Shown: positions 33,672 to 46,052, numbered from the stretch's first letter. The stretch is DNA of 64,000 nucleotides from Hymenopellis radicata (GCA_015501595.1 JADNRX010000056.1:1-64000); one strand, 5' to 3'. The notes: generated from the sequence alone by a model not told the origin. Made by a program: numbers and translations.

Positions 33672-35268
33672 ATGTCCAATTTAGCGCCTATTATCTGCGA
33701 TAATGGAACGGGATATTCAAAAATAGGGTAAATTCTCTTTCTAGTGCTGTTGCTCGCCGTACTGAACGACGTCTAGCTTTGCTGGAAACTCTGATCCATC
33801 GTTGTGCGTAATAATTATCATGACTGTGTCCACAACGCTGAGACGCGTACAGTGTGTTTCCGACAGCTATAGCGACCCGCGGTACTGCCGCCCAGTCGTC
33901 CCGCGCCCCAGCGATCCCCGCCAAACCAGGCAATCTCGCATCCAAGCGCGGCGTCGAGGACCTCGACTTCTTCATCGGCGACGAGGCCCTTGCAAACGCC
34001 AAGACGCCCGGCTACGGCGTCCACTACCCCATCCGCCATGGAATGATAGACAACTGGGATTACATGGAGCGTTACTGGGAGCAGACCATCTTCAAATATC
34101 TCAGGGCAGAGCCTGAGGACCACCATTTCCTCCTGGTGAGCGAGCCCCGCAGCAGCGATACCCATCTATTCTTAATTCTGACTTTGTCTCTGCAAGACCG
34201 AGCCTCCTTTGAATCCCCCAGAGAACAGAGAGCAGACCGCTGAGATCTTCTTTGAATCCTTCAACATCAAGGGCCTTTACATCGCCGTACAGGCTGTCCT
34301 TGCACTCGCCGCCTCCTGGACATCTAACCGTGTCACCGACCGCACGCTTACTGGGACGGTCATCGACTCTGGCGATGGTGTCACACACGTTATTCCCTGC
34401 GCGGAGGGGTATGTTATTGGAAGCGCCATCAAGCACATCCCCATCGCCGGTCGTGATATCTCCCAGTTTGTACTCAATCTCATGCGGGAACGTGGAGAGA
34501 TGTCTGCCGTGCCGCCAGAAGACCAACTGAGGGTCGCAGGTAAAGTGAAAGAGACGTACAGCTACGTCTGTCAGGATATCGTTAGGGAATTCCGCAAGTA
34601 CGATGAGGATCCGTACAAGTACTTTGAGCGCTACGAGGGAGAGCACAGCGTGACGGGAAGGGTATGTACTCCTTTCTGACCTAGTGCCATAGCTCACCGT
34701 TTGTCAGAAATACAGCATAGACGTTGGTTATGAACGCTTCCTTGCCCCGGAAATATTCTTTAACCCTGAAATCTACTCCTCTGATTTCTTGACGCCGCTT
34801 CCTGACATTGTTGATGATGTTATTCAACAATCTCCGATCGATGTTCGTCGTGGGTTGTACAAGGTCAGCTTACTCCTCCTTTCCTATTCTACCTTGTCTA
34901 AGAAGCGCAGAACATCGTTCTTTCTGGTGGATCGACAATGTTCCAGCACTTTGGCAATCGCCTCAAGCGGGACTTGAAGCTTTTGGTTGACCGTCGATTG
35001 GACGCCAGCGTCGTTGCAAGCGGAAACCTGCTCAAGGTAGATTGATTCCCTTTATCTCTTCATTCGGATTGACTCATTTGTTTCTCAAGTCCTCGGGAGT
35101 GGAAGTTGATGTTATTTCTCACAAGCAACAGCGCTACGCCGTATGGTTTGGTGGTTCCTTATTGGCATCGCTACCTGAATTCTATGCTTCTTGCCATACC
35201 AAGCGCAGTACGATGAGGTTGGACCGAGCATTTGCAGACGGTACCAGATATTTGGAGCGGCTCTGTAG
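33672..35268 (+). CDS. ARP3: Actin-related protein 3 (Arp2/3 complex)
   Basis: Start ATG 33672, [20 protein letters not shown], is the actin-fold phosphate loop. Exons follow at about 33776-33803, 33853-34135, 34197-34661, 34708-34863, 34911-35036 and 35090-35268. They carry [106 protein letters not shown] and [20 protein letters not shown]. The order and length match Arp3, which nucleates branched actin with Arp2. The extreme C terminus ([17 protein letters not shown]) is in the +1 frame: one G appears missing near 35203 (AAGCGCAG where AAGGCGCAG is expected). As Arp3 is essential, a consensus error is the simplest reading. Confidence 0.95.
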
Positions 35269-35515
35269 GAAATGGATGACATTTGTACTTGCTAGTGGAA
35301 ATAGAATTGCGGTGATCTAACTTTTGAGTGATGTCGGAGCGCTCTTTGCGTTACTACTGAGGAGAATGTATGCACACTATGGCCAGAGACGTCCAACTTA
35401 GCAACCCAATTGTGGCTGTGCCCTCGTGGGAAGCAGACCGATTAGGCACAGCAATTTTGGCCCCGCTACTCACCACCGTCAACCTCAACGCTCGGCGCAC
35501 TCCTCAAGACAAAAA
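35269..35515. other. Intergenic region between ARP3 and eL33
   Basis: No gene is seen; this should hold the ARP3 terminator and the ribosomal protein promoter. Confidence 0.5.
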
Positions 35516-36105
35516 ATGGGCTCTACTAGGTGAGCAGACTATGCCAGCCTACGTGTGGGACGAATTCTGGTGGAACGGATGGCGGAACTGGGCTGGATGG
35601 CATGGATGGATGTAGCTGACCACTTTTTGGTTTGCCAGACTGTACTGCAAAGGTCGCGTCCTCGGCCACAAGCGCGCGAAGCGCAACACCCGCCCGAACA
35701 CGTCTCTCCTCCAGATCGAGGGCGTCGCCACGAAGGAGGATGCTCAGTTCTACCTTGGAAAGGTGCGTTTCTTGATGTGATAATGATACTTGGCGGCTGA
35801 TAAACGATTGATTAACGCAGCGTGTTGCCTATGTCTACAAGGCCAAGCGGGAGATTAAGGGATCCAAAGTGCGGGTGATCTGGGGGTGCGTTGTCTCTAT
35901 CCACCATTGCTCGATGTGCTGATTTTCTGATGCAGACGGGTTACCCGGCCACACGGCGGCTCTGGCGTCGTCAAGTCAAAATTCCGTTCCAACCTCCCTC
36001 CCCGAGCATTTGGTGCCAGCGTCCGTGTTGTATGTCCCTTTTTCTTTTCTGTGCGATGATTTTGATTTTTGCGGCGCAAAGATGCTCTACCCGTCGACGA
36101 TTTAA
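35516..36105 (+). CDS. RPL33: Ribosomal protein eL33 (L35a/L33)
   Basis: A tiny first exon, ATG 35516 to 35529 (MGSTR), is followed by a 109-nt intron. Exons at 35639-35762, 35821-35885, 35936-36029 and 36082-36105 then give [92 protein letters not shown] and MLYPSTI. All diagnostic eL33 motifs are present and the full length of about 108 residues is normal. It is a 60S subunit component. The last exon encodes only seven residues. The small first exon just after the start codon is usual for fungal ribosomal protein genes. Confidence 0.95.
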
Positions 36106-36648
36106 GCAGTCTGTTGTACATTATGCGTTATATGCAAACACATGGCTCTTTTTCCTTTCTTCACATAGCGCAATATGACATGCTGGCAGCACACCAGACG
36201 GTGGGGGCGTTGTAAAACTGACTGGGCTCTGTGTCCCGTCTTAAAAGCATTGCTGCAGCGTGACATCTGGTTGATGATATTGACTGCTTTTCTTGTTATA
36301 TTGTCTAGTTCATCTACGTGGCTTCGTACCACCAAGAGGTCCCGCATCAGTCACACAACACCTCGGAGTGCGGAGTTTTGGAAAGGCGGCGTACCGCTCC
36401 AGACAGATGATCTCCGAGTGTAAGATGGTGATGCAATAATGCGCCACAGACCGTATATGTGGCTTCAGTGAGCCCAAGTATATATGCGACGACGATTCGC
36501 GTGCTCTACATGTGTTATGTACTTGATCCATGTCTTCGAGTGCGCTCAATGATCAGAGCGCAACCTAGTATTCCTCGACCCACTCTAGAGCAATCTACAC
36601 TGGAAGCACATTACAACTTCAGTCCTTTAATCTGAAAGCTTTGAAATC
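36106..36648. other. Intergenic, no supported gene
   Basis: AT-richer sequence between eL33 and the 620-bp MITE; no motif of note. Confidence 0.4.
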
Positions 36649-37268
36649 TAGGTTGGCGGAAAAAAGCCTATGTTTTTTACAGAATGCATTTTTTACTGTA
36701 AAAATGATGTCATTATGCATGTAAATTACAAGGCACGCCAAGGGGCAGATCGCGGCTTTGTAAATTACTACCAAGTCACGTGTGGCGCCCCGCGAAAAAT
36801 TTCCATCCTGGGTTACCAAGCCACGTCGAGCGTCCGCCGTCCATCAGCCCCACCGTCGTGCCTCGACGACTACTCCGTCCATGCAGTTCTCTCCCATTCA
36901 CGAATAGTGGCAGTTTTTGCAAAAGCAATGGGAACGAAGACGGAATCCACCAGCAAAGAGGTAGTGGAGGCTGTTGCAGTGGTGGCAGATGCAAATGGGC
37001 CACCGGATAATGTATTTCATTTTTCGCTTTCGTAGGCAGTACGGAACAATGAAAATGCAATTACTCATCTCTTTTCACTGTATCTACTGAAGGAGGGCGG
37101 TGCATAGCGCCGCGACCGAATTTTTTTGGCGCGCCGCGCCCCGACGCCGAGAAGTGACGTAGGTGTCACGTGATCCTTGTAAATTACTATGTAAATTACA
37201 CAGCCTCCGAGCCCTCCTTGGTAATTTACAGGGAAAAAAGTTCTCAAGAACTTTTTTCCGCCAACCTA
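36649..37268. mobile_element. 620-bp hAT-type MITE, sibling of the 5.4-kb element
   Basis: Perfect 18-bp terminal inverted repeats, TAGGTTGGCGGAAAAAAG at 36649-36666 and its reverse complement at 37251-37268, are flanked by the exact 8-bp duplication TTGAAATC (36641-36648 and 37269-37276). Subterminal GTAAATTAC/GTAATTTAC copies (36720-36770 and 37177-37230) and adjacent CACGTG match those of the 5.4-kb element, and the TIRs agree at 15 of 18 positions. No transposase is encoded. Confidence 0.9.
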
Positions 37269-37298
37269 TTGAAATCGAACGGTGATGTTCGGCGGAGG

Positions 37299-37327
37299 CC
37301 AATCAAGACATGGTCACCTGTTATAAA
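37299..37327 (+). promoter_or_regulatory. CCAAT and TATA elements of the glutaryl-CoA dehydrogenase gene
   Basis: CCAAT at 37299-37303 and TATAAA at 37322-37327 lie 58 and 34 bp upstream of ATG 37361. The MITE and its target duplication end at 37276, just outside. Confidence 0.55.
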
Positions 37328-37360
37328 CCCGGCAGCTTAACTGCATCTTGACCCGGAACC

Positions 37361-39302
37361 ATGTCCATCCTCGCGCGCTCCCGTCTCTCTCGCACTCTCC
37401 AGTCCTCTGTTCTGCGTCCCAGCAGGCGCTACACATCCAGTGCAGTCTACTCTATCTTTCTGTAGCCCCTTCCTACTAAATTCGGTTACCCAGACTATGT
37501 AACGTACAAGTGGGAGGCATGTCCCTTGGTCCTGTGCACGGTATCACGACGCTAATACGCGCCACTAGGATCCCCTCAATCTCGAAAGTCTCTTGACTGA
37601 CGAGGAAATTGCAATCCGGTCACTATAATTCATGCAGGCAGATGATCCGCGTTGCTCACACTACTACTGCTCACTAGGGATACCGCGCATGAATATTGCC
37701 AGGTGCGTTCGTACTACAAGACGGTCAGTCAAAGTACTCAAGGACGGACAGGAAAACCTTCTTCCCCGTGTGCTGGAGGGATGGCGAACCGAAGGTCCGT
37801 ATGAGTGCTTGAACGTAACTTCCAGTCAATGTCATGTCATTTGCATGCAATCGTAGAGTTCAATCACGACATTCTCCCTGAGATGGGCAAGCTGGGGCTC
37901 CTCGGGTCGACCATCGAGGGCTACGGATGCGCCGGCGTGAGCAACGTCGCCTACGGTCTCATCGCACGCGAAATAGAACGGTACCCACGAGTCTCCGCCC
38001 GTTCTTTCTTCCAGAACTGAACTCTAGACAGCGTGGACTCTGGGTATCGCTCAACAGCGTCGGTGCAGTCTTCTCTCGTTATGCACCCCATCAACGAATT
38101 TGGGACCGATGCTCAGAAGGAGAAGTACCTTCCGCGTCTTGGTACGTGTTTCCCCGCAGTGTATGTTCTTGTGCTCACGATACCATATAACAGCAAAGGG
38201 AGAACTCATCGGCGCGTTTGTATGTGTAGAAGCTTTATCTCAGTTCTTTCATTCTTAATGTTCATATAGGGTCTGACTGAACCCAACCATGGCTCGGATC
38301 CCGGAGGTATGGAGACTACTGCTGAGGAGGTCGACGGCGGGTACATCATTCACGGTAGTAAGACTTGGATCTCCAATGCTCCCGTAGCGTGAGTCCCTTA
38401 ACAACTTCATTCTCTGCGTTCTTACCACTTGATTTTAGCGATGTTTTCATTGTATGGGCGAATTGCAAGTGGGACAACAAAATCCGAGGCTTTATTCTTG
38501 AGCGGGTAATACATGTGTCTTTTCTCTTATCTTCCAAGTAACTGGTTTTACAGGGCCTGAAAGGACTCGAAACGCCTGCCATCAAGAACAAGCTTGCGCT
38601 GCGCGCGTCGCTCACTGGTTCTATATCCTTGGATTCTGTGCGTGTTCCGCATGATGCGCTCCTTCCCAAGACGAAGGGACTGACTTCGCCGTTCTCTTGC
38701 CTGAACTCTGCTCGGTACGCCTTTCATTATGTTGTGAACCTGGAGGAACTCAACATGTCTTGCAGATTTGGTATATCATGGGGTGTCATGGGCGCTCTCG
38801 AGGATTGCGTACATCGCGCGCGCAGCTACGCGCTCGAGCGGCAGCAGTTCAAGCGGCCCCTGGCGTCGTTCCAGCTGGTGCAGAAGAAACTGGTCGACGC
38901 GCAGTCGGAGATTGCGCTGGGCTTACTCGCGAGTCTGCAAGTCGGACGTCTAAAGGACCGGGACATGGCTGCGCCGGAGATGATCAGCACGGTCAAGAGG
39001 AATAATTGCGGTAAGGCGCTGCTGCACGCGAGGAGTGTATTGGATGTCCTGGGAGGAAATGCCTGCGCTGACGAGTAAGTTACCACGATGGCATGGAGAC
39101 TGTGTGATGCTCATAACTCGTAGGTACCACATAGGACGCCACGTTGCTAACCTGCAAGTGACGAACACGTATGAGGGGACTCATGTAAGATTGTCTTTGC
39201 TTTCGTTTCAGCGGGATTACACTGAAGCTATGACTTTACTATTAGGATATTCATACATTAATCCTGGGGAAAGCATTGACGGGTATACAGGCATTCTTCT
39301 AA
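37361..39302 (+). CDS. GCDH: Glutaryl-CoA dehydrogenase, mitochondrial
   Basis: [20 protein letters not shown] is an Arg/Ser-rich mitochondrial presequence. Then follow [17 protein letters not shown], joined by an intron with a GC donor to [17 protein letters not shown], and [60 protein letters not shown] and [19 protein letters not shown]. The C-terminal half has [55 protein letters not shown] (catalytic Glu in YEGTH) and, after an intron (39185-39245), [18 protein letters not shown]. This FAD enzyme converts glutaryl-CoA to crotonyl-CoA in lysine/tryptophan breakdown. All blocks are intact across about ten introns. It converges on the polymerase gene with an 81-bp gap. Confidence 0.93.
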
Positions 39303-39383
39303 CTAATGTACAACAACACACAGTACTAGTACAAGACATGGAGCAGAACAGAACAAATACAAGGAAACCATTGCATACGTCCG

Positions 39384-41650
39384 TCAGGAATCTGCATTTC
39401 GCAGAGTCGGGTCTATCCAAGGCAAGCCTAGAAGATCGAAGACTTCCTTTTCTGTGCGAGGGAAGAACAGCTTGGAATCACGTCGTCGCGTACTGCAATA
39501 AACGCATAGTCAACGTTGGAATCAACGGGCCTTTAAGGCTACTTACATGCCCGAGCTGTCGAATTTCAGTCCACTGTACAAATTCATTAATCAGGCTGTC
39601 ATGTAGTGAAGAATAACTGACTGGTCCTTTGCCCAATTCCGCAGATCGCGCTCAAACATCTTTGAGCCAGTCCTAATAAACCAAGACCGTGATAAACTCT
39701 ATCAGGCAAAAGCGATAATGCATACCATCCAGTAACAGCAGTCCAATAAACCTCCCGCGCCGCGAAGATCAAGTCCACACGGCGGTGTATCCGCTCTTTG
39801 GAGTTGTCATCCGGGAGCTTGAAGACCGTCAGAGCTTTCTGCATCGAATCGGTATTTGCGGTGCGGAGCTCGCCGGGCTTGTGGAAGCCTGACAAGTCTA
39901 ATAAAAGGAGCTGTGAATAGGTCGTGGGGGATATGAATGAAGGATAGACTAACGCATAACATGGGTGACGAGTCCTAATAGTAATAATTTAAATGATAAG
40001 TGCATGTTTCGCGCGCTCGGATAGATCAGTATACCTTGCTGATAAAGCCTCGCAACGAGCTTCACACACAGCTCGTTGATATAGTCCGCGCCGCTCTCCA
40101 ATGCCGGATGGCTGATCACGATATCGACATCGTTGCTTCGCGTCTTTCCGCGTCGATAACTAATTTGCTCAGTTACACCGCCAACTCACACGCACGCGCA
40201 CTTACCCTCCAGTGATCGTACTAACACACCACGGGCGCAGACCCTCCAGCTCGCGCATCACCACCGCATGCATCTCCTCCACCTCCTCCCGCGGAATCTG
40301 CTGCTCCAGCTCCGCGAGAAGGCGAATGCCCGCTGGGATGCCGAGCAGCGGTATGTCGCCGATGTGGTCTGTACGTCCGTTGCCCGTCTCAGCGTCGTCG
40401 GCGTAGACGTCGTAATACCGCTCGAGCTCGTTGAGTGTGCGGATCCCGCGGGCGTAGAGGTCTTGTGCTGTTTTTGGGCCGATGCCGTATATGGATGAAA
40501 ACAGTGAGAGGGATTGGAAGCGCTGGCTTGTTGCTGTTGTTCCTGGGAGTGGTTTTAGGGATGGAAGAGGAATAGATGTTACGGCGCCACGTACTGCTCT
40601 CGGCTATCTCTCCGTCTTCGACAAACTCGATGATCTGGAGAGAAGATGTTTGAGAGAAATACAAAAAAGATATGTGTATGCGTACTTTCGACAGCATCTT
40701 TTCGCCAATATGCGGCAACTTGACAACGTCGGACGCCAAACTGTCCGTCGTTATTGGATGTGGGTACGCTGCATGATATATCAGAAAGCCAAAACCACCA
40801 CCACCAGCCAGAATGGAAAAAACGTACATTTGATAACCTACGAGAGAACACAGTAAACGCATGACTCGATTGCAGGTTCAATATGGAAACGTACACCAAT
40901 GGCGCGTTCATAAGCCAGGGCATTGATTTCCTGACCTTCGAGTTCTCTGGACCGACGGATGATTGCGAGTTCCGCGACGAGCTTCTGATTCGGGCATTCC
41001 AGGGCGAATATCTCAAGCACGAGTACGGCTGGCGGTAGTGGATGTCTTTGGGGATTTCACTTTGTCTGCAGGTACGAGAGGTTTAGGCTCAGCGGGGAGC
41101 TGCGCATACGATGCAGGGGGTTCAAGAACCATTGGTTCGCGTTTTCAATGACGTGGGTCGTCGGTGGCGCGTTACGCAGATCGGCTACGGCAAAGTAGGC
41201 GTCGTATGGAAGGAAGGTGTTTGTCGTTGCACAGGCTTGAAGCCAGTTGGGCGTTACGACGGGTTTTGTGGTCTACATACACGCCCATGATTCAAGAAAG
41301 ATGTTCACGTTTTATTGTGGGCTTACCGCAACATCCCAATCGACATGTCTCTCCAGCCGTTTCTTCATGCGCACAGCTGTGATGATGACATCTGCGTCGT
41401 GCTCGTCGGCACTGCTCATGAGCTGATAGACAGAAGAGGTTTCATCGCCAGCCAAGAACGTTTTGCCATCCTCCAAGAGTGAACCGAGCTCGAAGAGGGT
41501 GCTCGAGTCGATCTTGGCTGGAATGATGTGAATCCGGAGGAGCGTAGATTTTTCTGATATGAAGCGGTCGGGCTTTACTCGCTTGCGTTGGGGTTCGTAG
41601 GAGCTTGAAGTTGAAGCGTTTATCGGAGGTCGAGCACGTTTAATAGACAT
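39384..41650 (-). CDS. POL4: Family X DNA polymerase (Pol lambda/Pol4-like) with BRCT domain
   Basis: ATG 41650 starts MSIKRARPPINAS. The N-terminal region (LRIHIIPAKIDSSTLFELGS to PVVTPNWLQACATTNTFLPY) is a BRCT domain, with the Trp of NWL in the usual place. After a Ser/Pro linker comes ELAIIRRSRELEGQEINALA and LPHIGEKMLSKIIEFVEDGE (8-kDa lyase-type HhH). Next are FSSIYGIGPKTAQDLYARGI, YRRGKTRSNDVDIVISHP (two metal-binding Asp in DVD), RRVDLIFAAREVYWTAVTGW (third Asp), TGSKMFERDLRNWAKD, GLKFDSSGITRRRDSKLFFP and LLGLPWIDPTLRNADS at the end. The domain order matches fungal Pol4/Pol lambda, a gap-filling enzyme of end joining and base excision repair. Confidence 0.92.
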
Positions 41651-41904
41651 ACGAACAAGTTTGAATTAGAGTTTGACCCCCTGAACACAGTCACTATTGG
41701 AACGTGACATCACTGTAGGTCCAGGTAGGTCCCACCGCCTCCCAAAAAGAAACTTGGCCTCCAGGCCCAGGCAGTACATACTCTGACAAGTTGTCTTCAG
41801 CCACGAACCAATAGACGCCACAGCCCATAATGTTCTAAAAGTAACATATTGTCATTCTTGACTAGTGATGTAAAGTACACATAAATTAGCGCTACAATAA
41901 TAAT

Positions 41905-43700
41905 CTACTCCATCTCTGACCGAGCCGTAAATATCTGGAAGAACGCCTCATACTCATCCGATGTCATCAGCTCGTGGTGCTCCTCCGTCACCATAGAGTA
42001 CGGTATGGGCTCTCCGTTCACTACAGAAAAAACACATCAACAAACCCATCCAAGAACACAAAAGCTTGGGAAATCGTACCCATAATCATAGGATCATCCA
42101 TAACCATAGGCTGAGGAGCGTCACCGTTTACCGCCACACCGTTCGCGTTCCCATTCCCATTCGTCAACGGAGGCTGTGGTTCTTCCACCTTCGGCACCTT
42201 GAATCGCCCGGCATCCCCCTCATTCTCCCTCGACCGCGACCGCTTCCGATAATCATTCAACGAATCAAGATACTCCACCGACGGCTTGTGGTCCTCGTCG
42301 TCGTTCCCAAAGTCATCAAAATCAGAACTCCCTGGGGCGCTCATACCCGAAGGAGTAGCCTGAGCAGACACCGAAGCCGACGCCGCCAGGCTCGCGTAAT
42401 AGTGGTCGTAATCTAGCGTAGAGAATCAGTTCAAAAAGACCCAATAGAGAAGCTGCACTCACATTCCGCTTCGTGATTGATAGTCGGCTTCACATCCTGC
42501 TCAACCGGACTGATGAGCTCTTGATGTCGGTCTGGCCTCATGCCAATGACACCTAAACCCCGTAATATATCATCGTTACTCGTCGGCGGCTGAGCTGCAG
42601 CCTCAGCTCTCGCATTCTCCTTGATACCCAAAGCAGTCAGGTCGCCCGTGATAGTACTCTTCAAATGCCAGGCAGGGAGCGCATTCTGCTGCCGCTTAAC
42701 CTCGGCCTCTGCATCCCGCTCCTGCTTCCTCGTCGCCTCGTCCTTATCGCTGGCGATGACGACCCCAATCCCATCGTCCTCTTTTTTGTTCGGATCTGAA
42801 CCGGCAATCTTCAGTCCAGCGCCTGCTTGCGAAGTCTTTTGTTTTTCTGGATCGACTGCATGGGCTTGGACCCATCCAGCGACATCGAATCTGTAGGGCG
42901 TTTAGTGGATAGAATAGGTTTGGATGAGCCGGGACTGACGCTGGCAACACCATGGCTTCGCTCTTTTGCAAGCCCGCACGTATAAAGCGCATTTGGTGAT
43001 TGAAGCGCTGCATTCGATCCTTGCCACCTTGGACAGCCTCTTCATCCTCGTTATCCACCACTTCGCCATGACATATTTTGCAGACCATGATTCCGCGCAT
43101 AAAGTCCATTATTTGGTCCGCGTCCAGAGGGGAGTACGTCTCTTTACATTGCACGCAGATGTAGCCCTGGTTATCCAGTTCCTGTGGGGCGATGAGTGGG
43201 CGAGGTAGTTGATGATAATGACACGCACATTACGCAAAGTCGAGTCAATCTTGTGCCTCATCCGTGCTATGCGCCATTTGACAACGTTACAAAAGTGTTC
43301 ATAGTCGATGTAGTAGTATTGTTTGCCGACAGCGCGTTGAGCGCCCTCCTTGAGCTCGTTCTGCCGGTAACTAGAACATATGTAAGGCCTTTCGTCAACT
43401 CGACAGAGTAAAAGGACGGACACTTTGACCAGTTTATCATTCGACAAGACCGCCACGATCTTGTTCAGCTCCTTGGGCTGCAAGCCCATTCTGCTCGCCA
43501 GGTCATCGTCCTTGAGACTATCAAAGGTCACGCATGCGATAAAAACACTGAAAGAGGGAGTGTGGTCGGGTAAAAAAAAATACTTACACGGCATGGCGGG
43601 AGAGCTGGTCCATGATGATGATGTATTTTGCCTCGTAAAAGGCGCGAGAGACATGGAGGACGAGAAGACGGAGCACCTCCTGCTCCTCTTTTGTTGACAT
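41905..43700 (-). CDS. TFA1: Transcription initiation factor TFIIE subunit alpha
   Basis: ATG 43700 gives MSTKEEQEVLRLLVLHVSRA, followed by DLASRMGLQPKELNKIVAVL (winged helix) and KQYYYIDYEHFCNVVKWRIA. GYICVQCKETYSPLDADQIM pairs with MVCKICHGEV, the CxxC...CxxC zinc ribbon of TFIIE alpha. The C-terminal half is acidic and proline-rich, with VEYLDSLNDYRKRSRSRENE and an acidic HHELMTSDEYEAFFQIFTAR tail. With the beta subunit it recruits and regulates TFIIH at RNA polymerase II promoters. At least five introns; the frame appears intact. Confidence 0.92.
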
Positions 43701-43943
43701 GGGTGTCTCTGGGCCGCGAATAGGCCGTTGAAAAAGAATGGAATGCGCTACTTGATTTAGTCAAGTAGCATGTATGATGGTGGCGGGAGCGAAGAGTTGA
43801 GTGTGACACATGTGACTAAGTACACTGCTGTACACTATCGTCGGAACGGACTGATCAACACTTTGCGAATGGGTTCAACGACTCTGCGCGAAAAGGCTGG
43901 CGATAGATATAATGAAAGGCCGACGCGAACGGGTAGCAGTGCC

Positions 43944-44376
43944 TAGTGTGGCGTGTCAACCAAACCCATGCTCTTCTGTACATTAACACCCACCTTGGTC
44001 GCGCCGTAAGCTACAACAAAATTCGCAATATCGCCCGCGATGTTTAGACGTTCAGTGGTTAAGCCCTTCTCATATCCGAACAGTTCATAGCGCCTGCCGA
44101 TGCGCTCTGCCTTTTGCTCGCCTCCTCCATCCACGATTTCATCTTGTCCTGCATCCAGCCTGTAGATTCACTATCCGCCACGTAGCTGACCACTCGTTCT
44201 CCTATACCCAGTGCCCGAGCGGTATAGAAGCCGCCAATGAGAGGCGCAATTGCGGTAATCTCATGTAGAACAGCAAAAGAAAGTACAAGCGACGGTAAAG
44301 GAGTGCCCGTTCGCGTAGATATAGCCTGCAACGCGCTCTTATAAGCCGCAAAGCGGTGTGGCGTGGGGGAGGACAT
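43944..44376 (-). CDS. Small membrane protein, probably mitochondrial
   Basis: ATG 44376 starts MSSPTPHRFAAYKSALQAIS. LPSLVLSFAVLHEITAIAPL and IGGFYTARALGIG form a hydrophobic hairpin. A charged segment (DKMKSWMEEASK) and then RIGRRYELFGYEKGLTTERL and IAGDIANFVVAYGATKVGV, a second hydrophobic segment, follow. The pattern resembles small fungal inner-membrane proteins of unknown role (FMP10-type), but I am not certain of the family. One base seems to be missing in the AAAAGG run near 44115, shifting the frame between EEASK and AERIG. It is divergent from the next gene, 66 bp away. Confidence 0.55.
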
Positions 44377-44442
44377 GCAAGCAGTGCGGACACGGGCCGG
44401 GATATCCCGATCAAATGCACAGAATTCGCACGGTCTCTTTCC

Positions 44443-46052
44443 ATGCTTCGCTCTCAGTGGGTCCGGCGGGAGGCCGCCGTCGTATGGCGCCGATGCATGC
44501 AGACCGACGCGCAGGAGTTTGACGTTGGGTCGTCTGTCTTCAGACGGCCGCCCAGCGTCCAGGATAAAACCATTTCTCGGCAGGCCACATACCAGGAGCA
44601 TGGCTTGACCATGGAACCCAGCCAGTGCGCTGCTACCGTCAAGACCTGGCGTCTCATCAACGGAATGACCGACGCTCTTACCGTCGTGCGCTATGTCGAG
44701 CAGCAGTATGGCGAAGTGCACGAGTTTCAGTTCCAAAAGGTGTGTTTCTACTCGTAGTTTCCGAAAAATTTTACTTAGCGTGTCACAGGACTATGAAATG
44801 CCCTGCATGTACACCACTCACCTGTATCTGACTTTTAAGCAGCCTCGTTCGCTGGAACTCATAGGGAAGGGTGCCATCCTGAAAATGCCTTCTTCACCAC
44901 TCTCCTCTCTCCCGCCCCCGCATCTGCTTAGTCTCGCCGACATCGAGTCCGTTACCAAATCTGCAGATACACCCCTGCCTGTCCTACCTAGGGACCCATT
45001 GGCTGGTACGGTTATACGCTCTGGCCATGCTGAGGAGGATTTTCTGGAATTCAGCATTACGCCAAGTACGACTCTGCCATTACCCTCCTAGTCGTGTTCT
45101 CACAACCTCTAGATACGGCTCGCCCTCTTCGCACAGCGATGGCCAAACGCAACTTGGCCCAAGTCCTTTCCTCCATTCATGACTGGAATGGATTCGGATC
45201 TGAAGAGAACCAAGGGCAAGCCATGGAGCTGGCGCGTATGAGATGGGCGAGGTTTCGGTCTCGGCGGCCTGTCGGGTCGACGATTACGCCGCGCGCGGAC
45301 AGCGTTGTGGGAGCGGGTGAGGTGGATAGTTATAAGCCGCCACTGCCGCCACTTGCGTTCGGGGAGTACAGGCGTCCTACTGGCGTTCGGACTAGGAGGT
45401 CTCCAAAGGTGGAGGCAGCGGCTCCTGCGGTTGAAGAAGAGAAAGTCGAGTCTGCACATCAATCAGAATCAGTCGAGTCTACACCCAAAGTCGAATCGAC
45501 GCCTCAATCGGAAGCAGTCGCGTCGACCTCTGAATCGGAAACAGTCGCGTCGACCTCTGAATCGGAAACAGTCACGTCTACACCTCAGGCGGCACCAGTC
45601 GCGTCCACGCCTCAAGTGGAAACAACTCAGAATACTACGCCTATAGTCGATGCATCGACTGTTACTGCCACGACTGCGGCACCAATTGCCACAGCCGCTC
45701 CTCCAAAACCAAGATCACACGCTGCTGCGCCACAGCGGCCGCCGCGCCGCTCTCCTCACCTCGAAGCTGCGAAAGCGCAGGAGAAATCTGTGCTGACGAT
45801 GATCAGGAAGAAGGAGTCGAAGGGTATGAATACGAGGGGCACGAAACCGCAACCAGCAAAGGCCCGAAGAAGGCAACGCCGGATGTGTTGGTGAAGGCTA
45901 GGCAGCAGCAGCAGAAACATTCACAGCAGAAGCAAAAGCAGCCACAGCAGAATCAAAAGCAGCCACAGCAGCCGCAGAAGCAGGCTAGCGCTCAGGATCA
46001 GACAATGGTGTCCAAGTTGAAGAGCTCGTTGTTTGGTAGTTGGTTCCAGTAG
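44443..46052 (+). CDS. Conserved fungal protein, probably mitochondrial, with low-complexity tail
   Basis: ATG 44443 gives MLRSQWVRREAAVVWRRCMQ, an Arg-rich amphipathic start typical of mitochondrial targeting. The ordered part includes QCAATVKTWRLINGMTDALT and VVRYVEQQYGEVHEFQFQK, an intron (44741-44789), DYEMPCMYTTHLYLTFKQPR, and a block continuing HYAKYDSAITLLVVFSQPLD. The frame moves by one near 45058, where one C in CC is probably missing. The rest is a Ser/Glu/Thr-rich repeat (VASTSESET units, 45520-45600), Pro/Ala-rich sequence and a Gln/Lys-rich stretch ending QTMVSKLKSSLFGSWFQ. A further frame change lies between 45720 and 45890. I cannot name the function. Confidence 0.5.
45511..45600 (+). 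repeat. 30-bp intragenic tandem repeat
   Basis: About three units of GCGTCGACCTCTGAATCGGA plus a GAAACAGTC-type end encode VASTSESET. The last unit is diverged. Confidence 0.7.

Noticed and set aside
35216..35268. Extra intron at the end of ARP3 to explain the frame change
   Set aside because: Any GT-AG pair long enough to splice would remove the conserved WFGGS block; a single missing base explains it better.
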